Assembly: GCA_002724185.1 (NCBI GenBank) | Contig: PBOB01000017.1 | Span: 1-33,077, forward strand | From: Acidiferrobacteraceae bacterium | GTDB lineage: Bacteria; Pseudomonadota; Gammaproteobacteria; Arenicellales; UBA868 | Length of the DNA: 33,077 nt | Direction of reading: 5' to 3' | Notes under the pieces: model-generated | The model's input: only the letters and a program-made list of their open reading frames with translations | Databases searched by the model: none | What the model was told of the DNA's origin: nothing | Program-made: the position numbers and the translations under genes | Shown here: in pieces, positions 32,904-33,077 of the stretch | Layout: each line of letters starts with the position of its first letter | How positions within the stretch are numbered: position 1 is the first letter of the stretch

Positions 32904-33077
32904 TTAATGAATCCTTTTAGAAGCTGGGCGGATTCCGATTAATCCAGAGCGCGACATTTTAGGCTTCATGCAGTCCCCATCGAGCAGTGTGATATCTATG
33001 GGTATATCAGAAAAGAGCTCAAAGAGCTTTCTTTGATCAGTGAGGGGCCAATCTTTGTAGCCAGGCGCTAATCGTTT
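32904..33077 (-). CDS. MetH-reactivation-domain-like protein, C-terminal end only
   Basis: Reading the minus strand from the right edge gives 57 residues and a TAA; the N-terminus is outside the window. The fragment starts KRLAPGYKDWPLTDQRKLFE. The RLAPGY matches the R-x-x-PGY that binds S-adenosylmethionine in the activation domain of cobalamin methionine synthase. The later LLDGDCMKPKMSRSGLIGI lines up with the family's TES-x-x-M-x-P-x-x-SVSG segment. Stand-alone proteins of this type accompany corrinoid methyltransferases and methyl-folate enzymes. It probably repairs Co(II) on the corrinoid protein by reductive methylation with S-adenosylmethionine. It ends 80 bases before the folate methyltransferase gene, in the same direction. 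Confidence 0.78.
   Translation of the reverse strand, partial: KRLAPGYKDWPLTDQRKLFELFSDIPIDITLLDGDCMKPKMSRSGLIGIRPASKRIH

Noticed and set aside
1-33077. Genomic island, prophage, CRISPR array or insertion sequence
   Set aside because: No transposase, integrase, repeat-spacer pattern, tRNA-end attachment site or marked composition shift could be seen.

Overview
The window is bacterial DNA of moderate, slightly AT-rich composition. It is densely packed with metabolic genes, mostly in short operons on alternating strands. No rRNA, tRNA, phage, transposase or CRISPR sequence was recognised. The mix is unusual: a mandelate racemase-type enolase superfamily member, a proline-racemase-family epimerase, a class III CoA-transferase, several amidohydrolases, D-2-hydroxyacid dehydrogenases, a tungsten-type aldehyde oxidoreductase, and a corrinoid methyltransferase module. 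This resembles the catabolism-rich genomes of marine Chloroflexota of the SAR202 type (Dehalococcoidia-related). That assignment is an inference from gene content, not a phylogenetic result.

Layout. (1) Bases 1-2107, minus strand: a tight, overlapping operon of a small EthD-like protein, an amidohydrolase_2 protein, a SnoaL-like protein and a DJ-1/PfpI protein cut by the left edge. (2) 2222-4296, plus: a phosphotriesterase-related hydrolase and an EamA exporter. (3) 4305-5467, minus: a RraA-like aldolase and a MaoC-like hydratase. (4) 5583-7697, plus: a hydroxyproline-epimerase-like protein and an enolase-superfamily enzyme, probably acting on hydroxyproline or a related cyclic amino acid. 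(5) 7760-10694, minus: FAH-family hydrolase, NAD-dependent epimerase and a D-2-hydroxyacid dehydrogenase. (6) 10918-13689, plus: SDR, ketopantoate-reductase-like protein and a second D-2-hydroxyacid dehydrogenase. (7) 13724-14947, minus: a CaiB/BaiF CoA-transferase. (8) 15323-23348, plus: BioY, aldehyde ferredoxin oxidoreductase family protein, branched-chain aminotransferase, a one-chain CydDC-type ABC exporter and a second EamA protein. (9) 23418-26016, minus: nucleoside phosphorylase, rhodanese and a GlcD-type FAD oxidase. (10) 26249-27967, plus: an acyl-CoA synthetase with a repeated motif in its promoter region.

(11) 28031-33077, minus, is the most striking part. Reading in the direction of transcription it holds the end of a methionine-synthase-reactivation-like protein, a methyltetrahydrofolate methyltransferase, a UroD-family methyltransferase, a stand-alone corrinoid protein, a CobW-type GTPase and a GntR/FCD regulator. 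Together they form an apparently complete route: a demethylating methyltransferase moves a methyl group to a corrinoid protein, a second methyltransferase moves it to tetrahydrofolate, a reactivator repairs oxidised cobalamin, and a metallochaperone and regulator accompany the set. A sequence fitting the GntR/FCD operator pattern lies upstream of the UroD gene. The methyl donor is unknown. The part list resembles chloromethane, O-demethylase and methylamine systems, but no substrate can be read from the sequence.

Several start codons were moved from the longest open frame because a ribosome binding site lies inside the longer version (at 5467, 5583, 25270 and 26016), and one by alignment to the family fold (2107).
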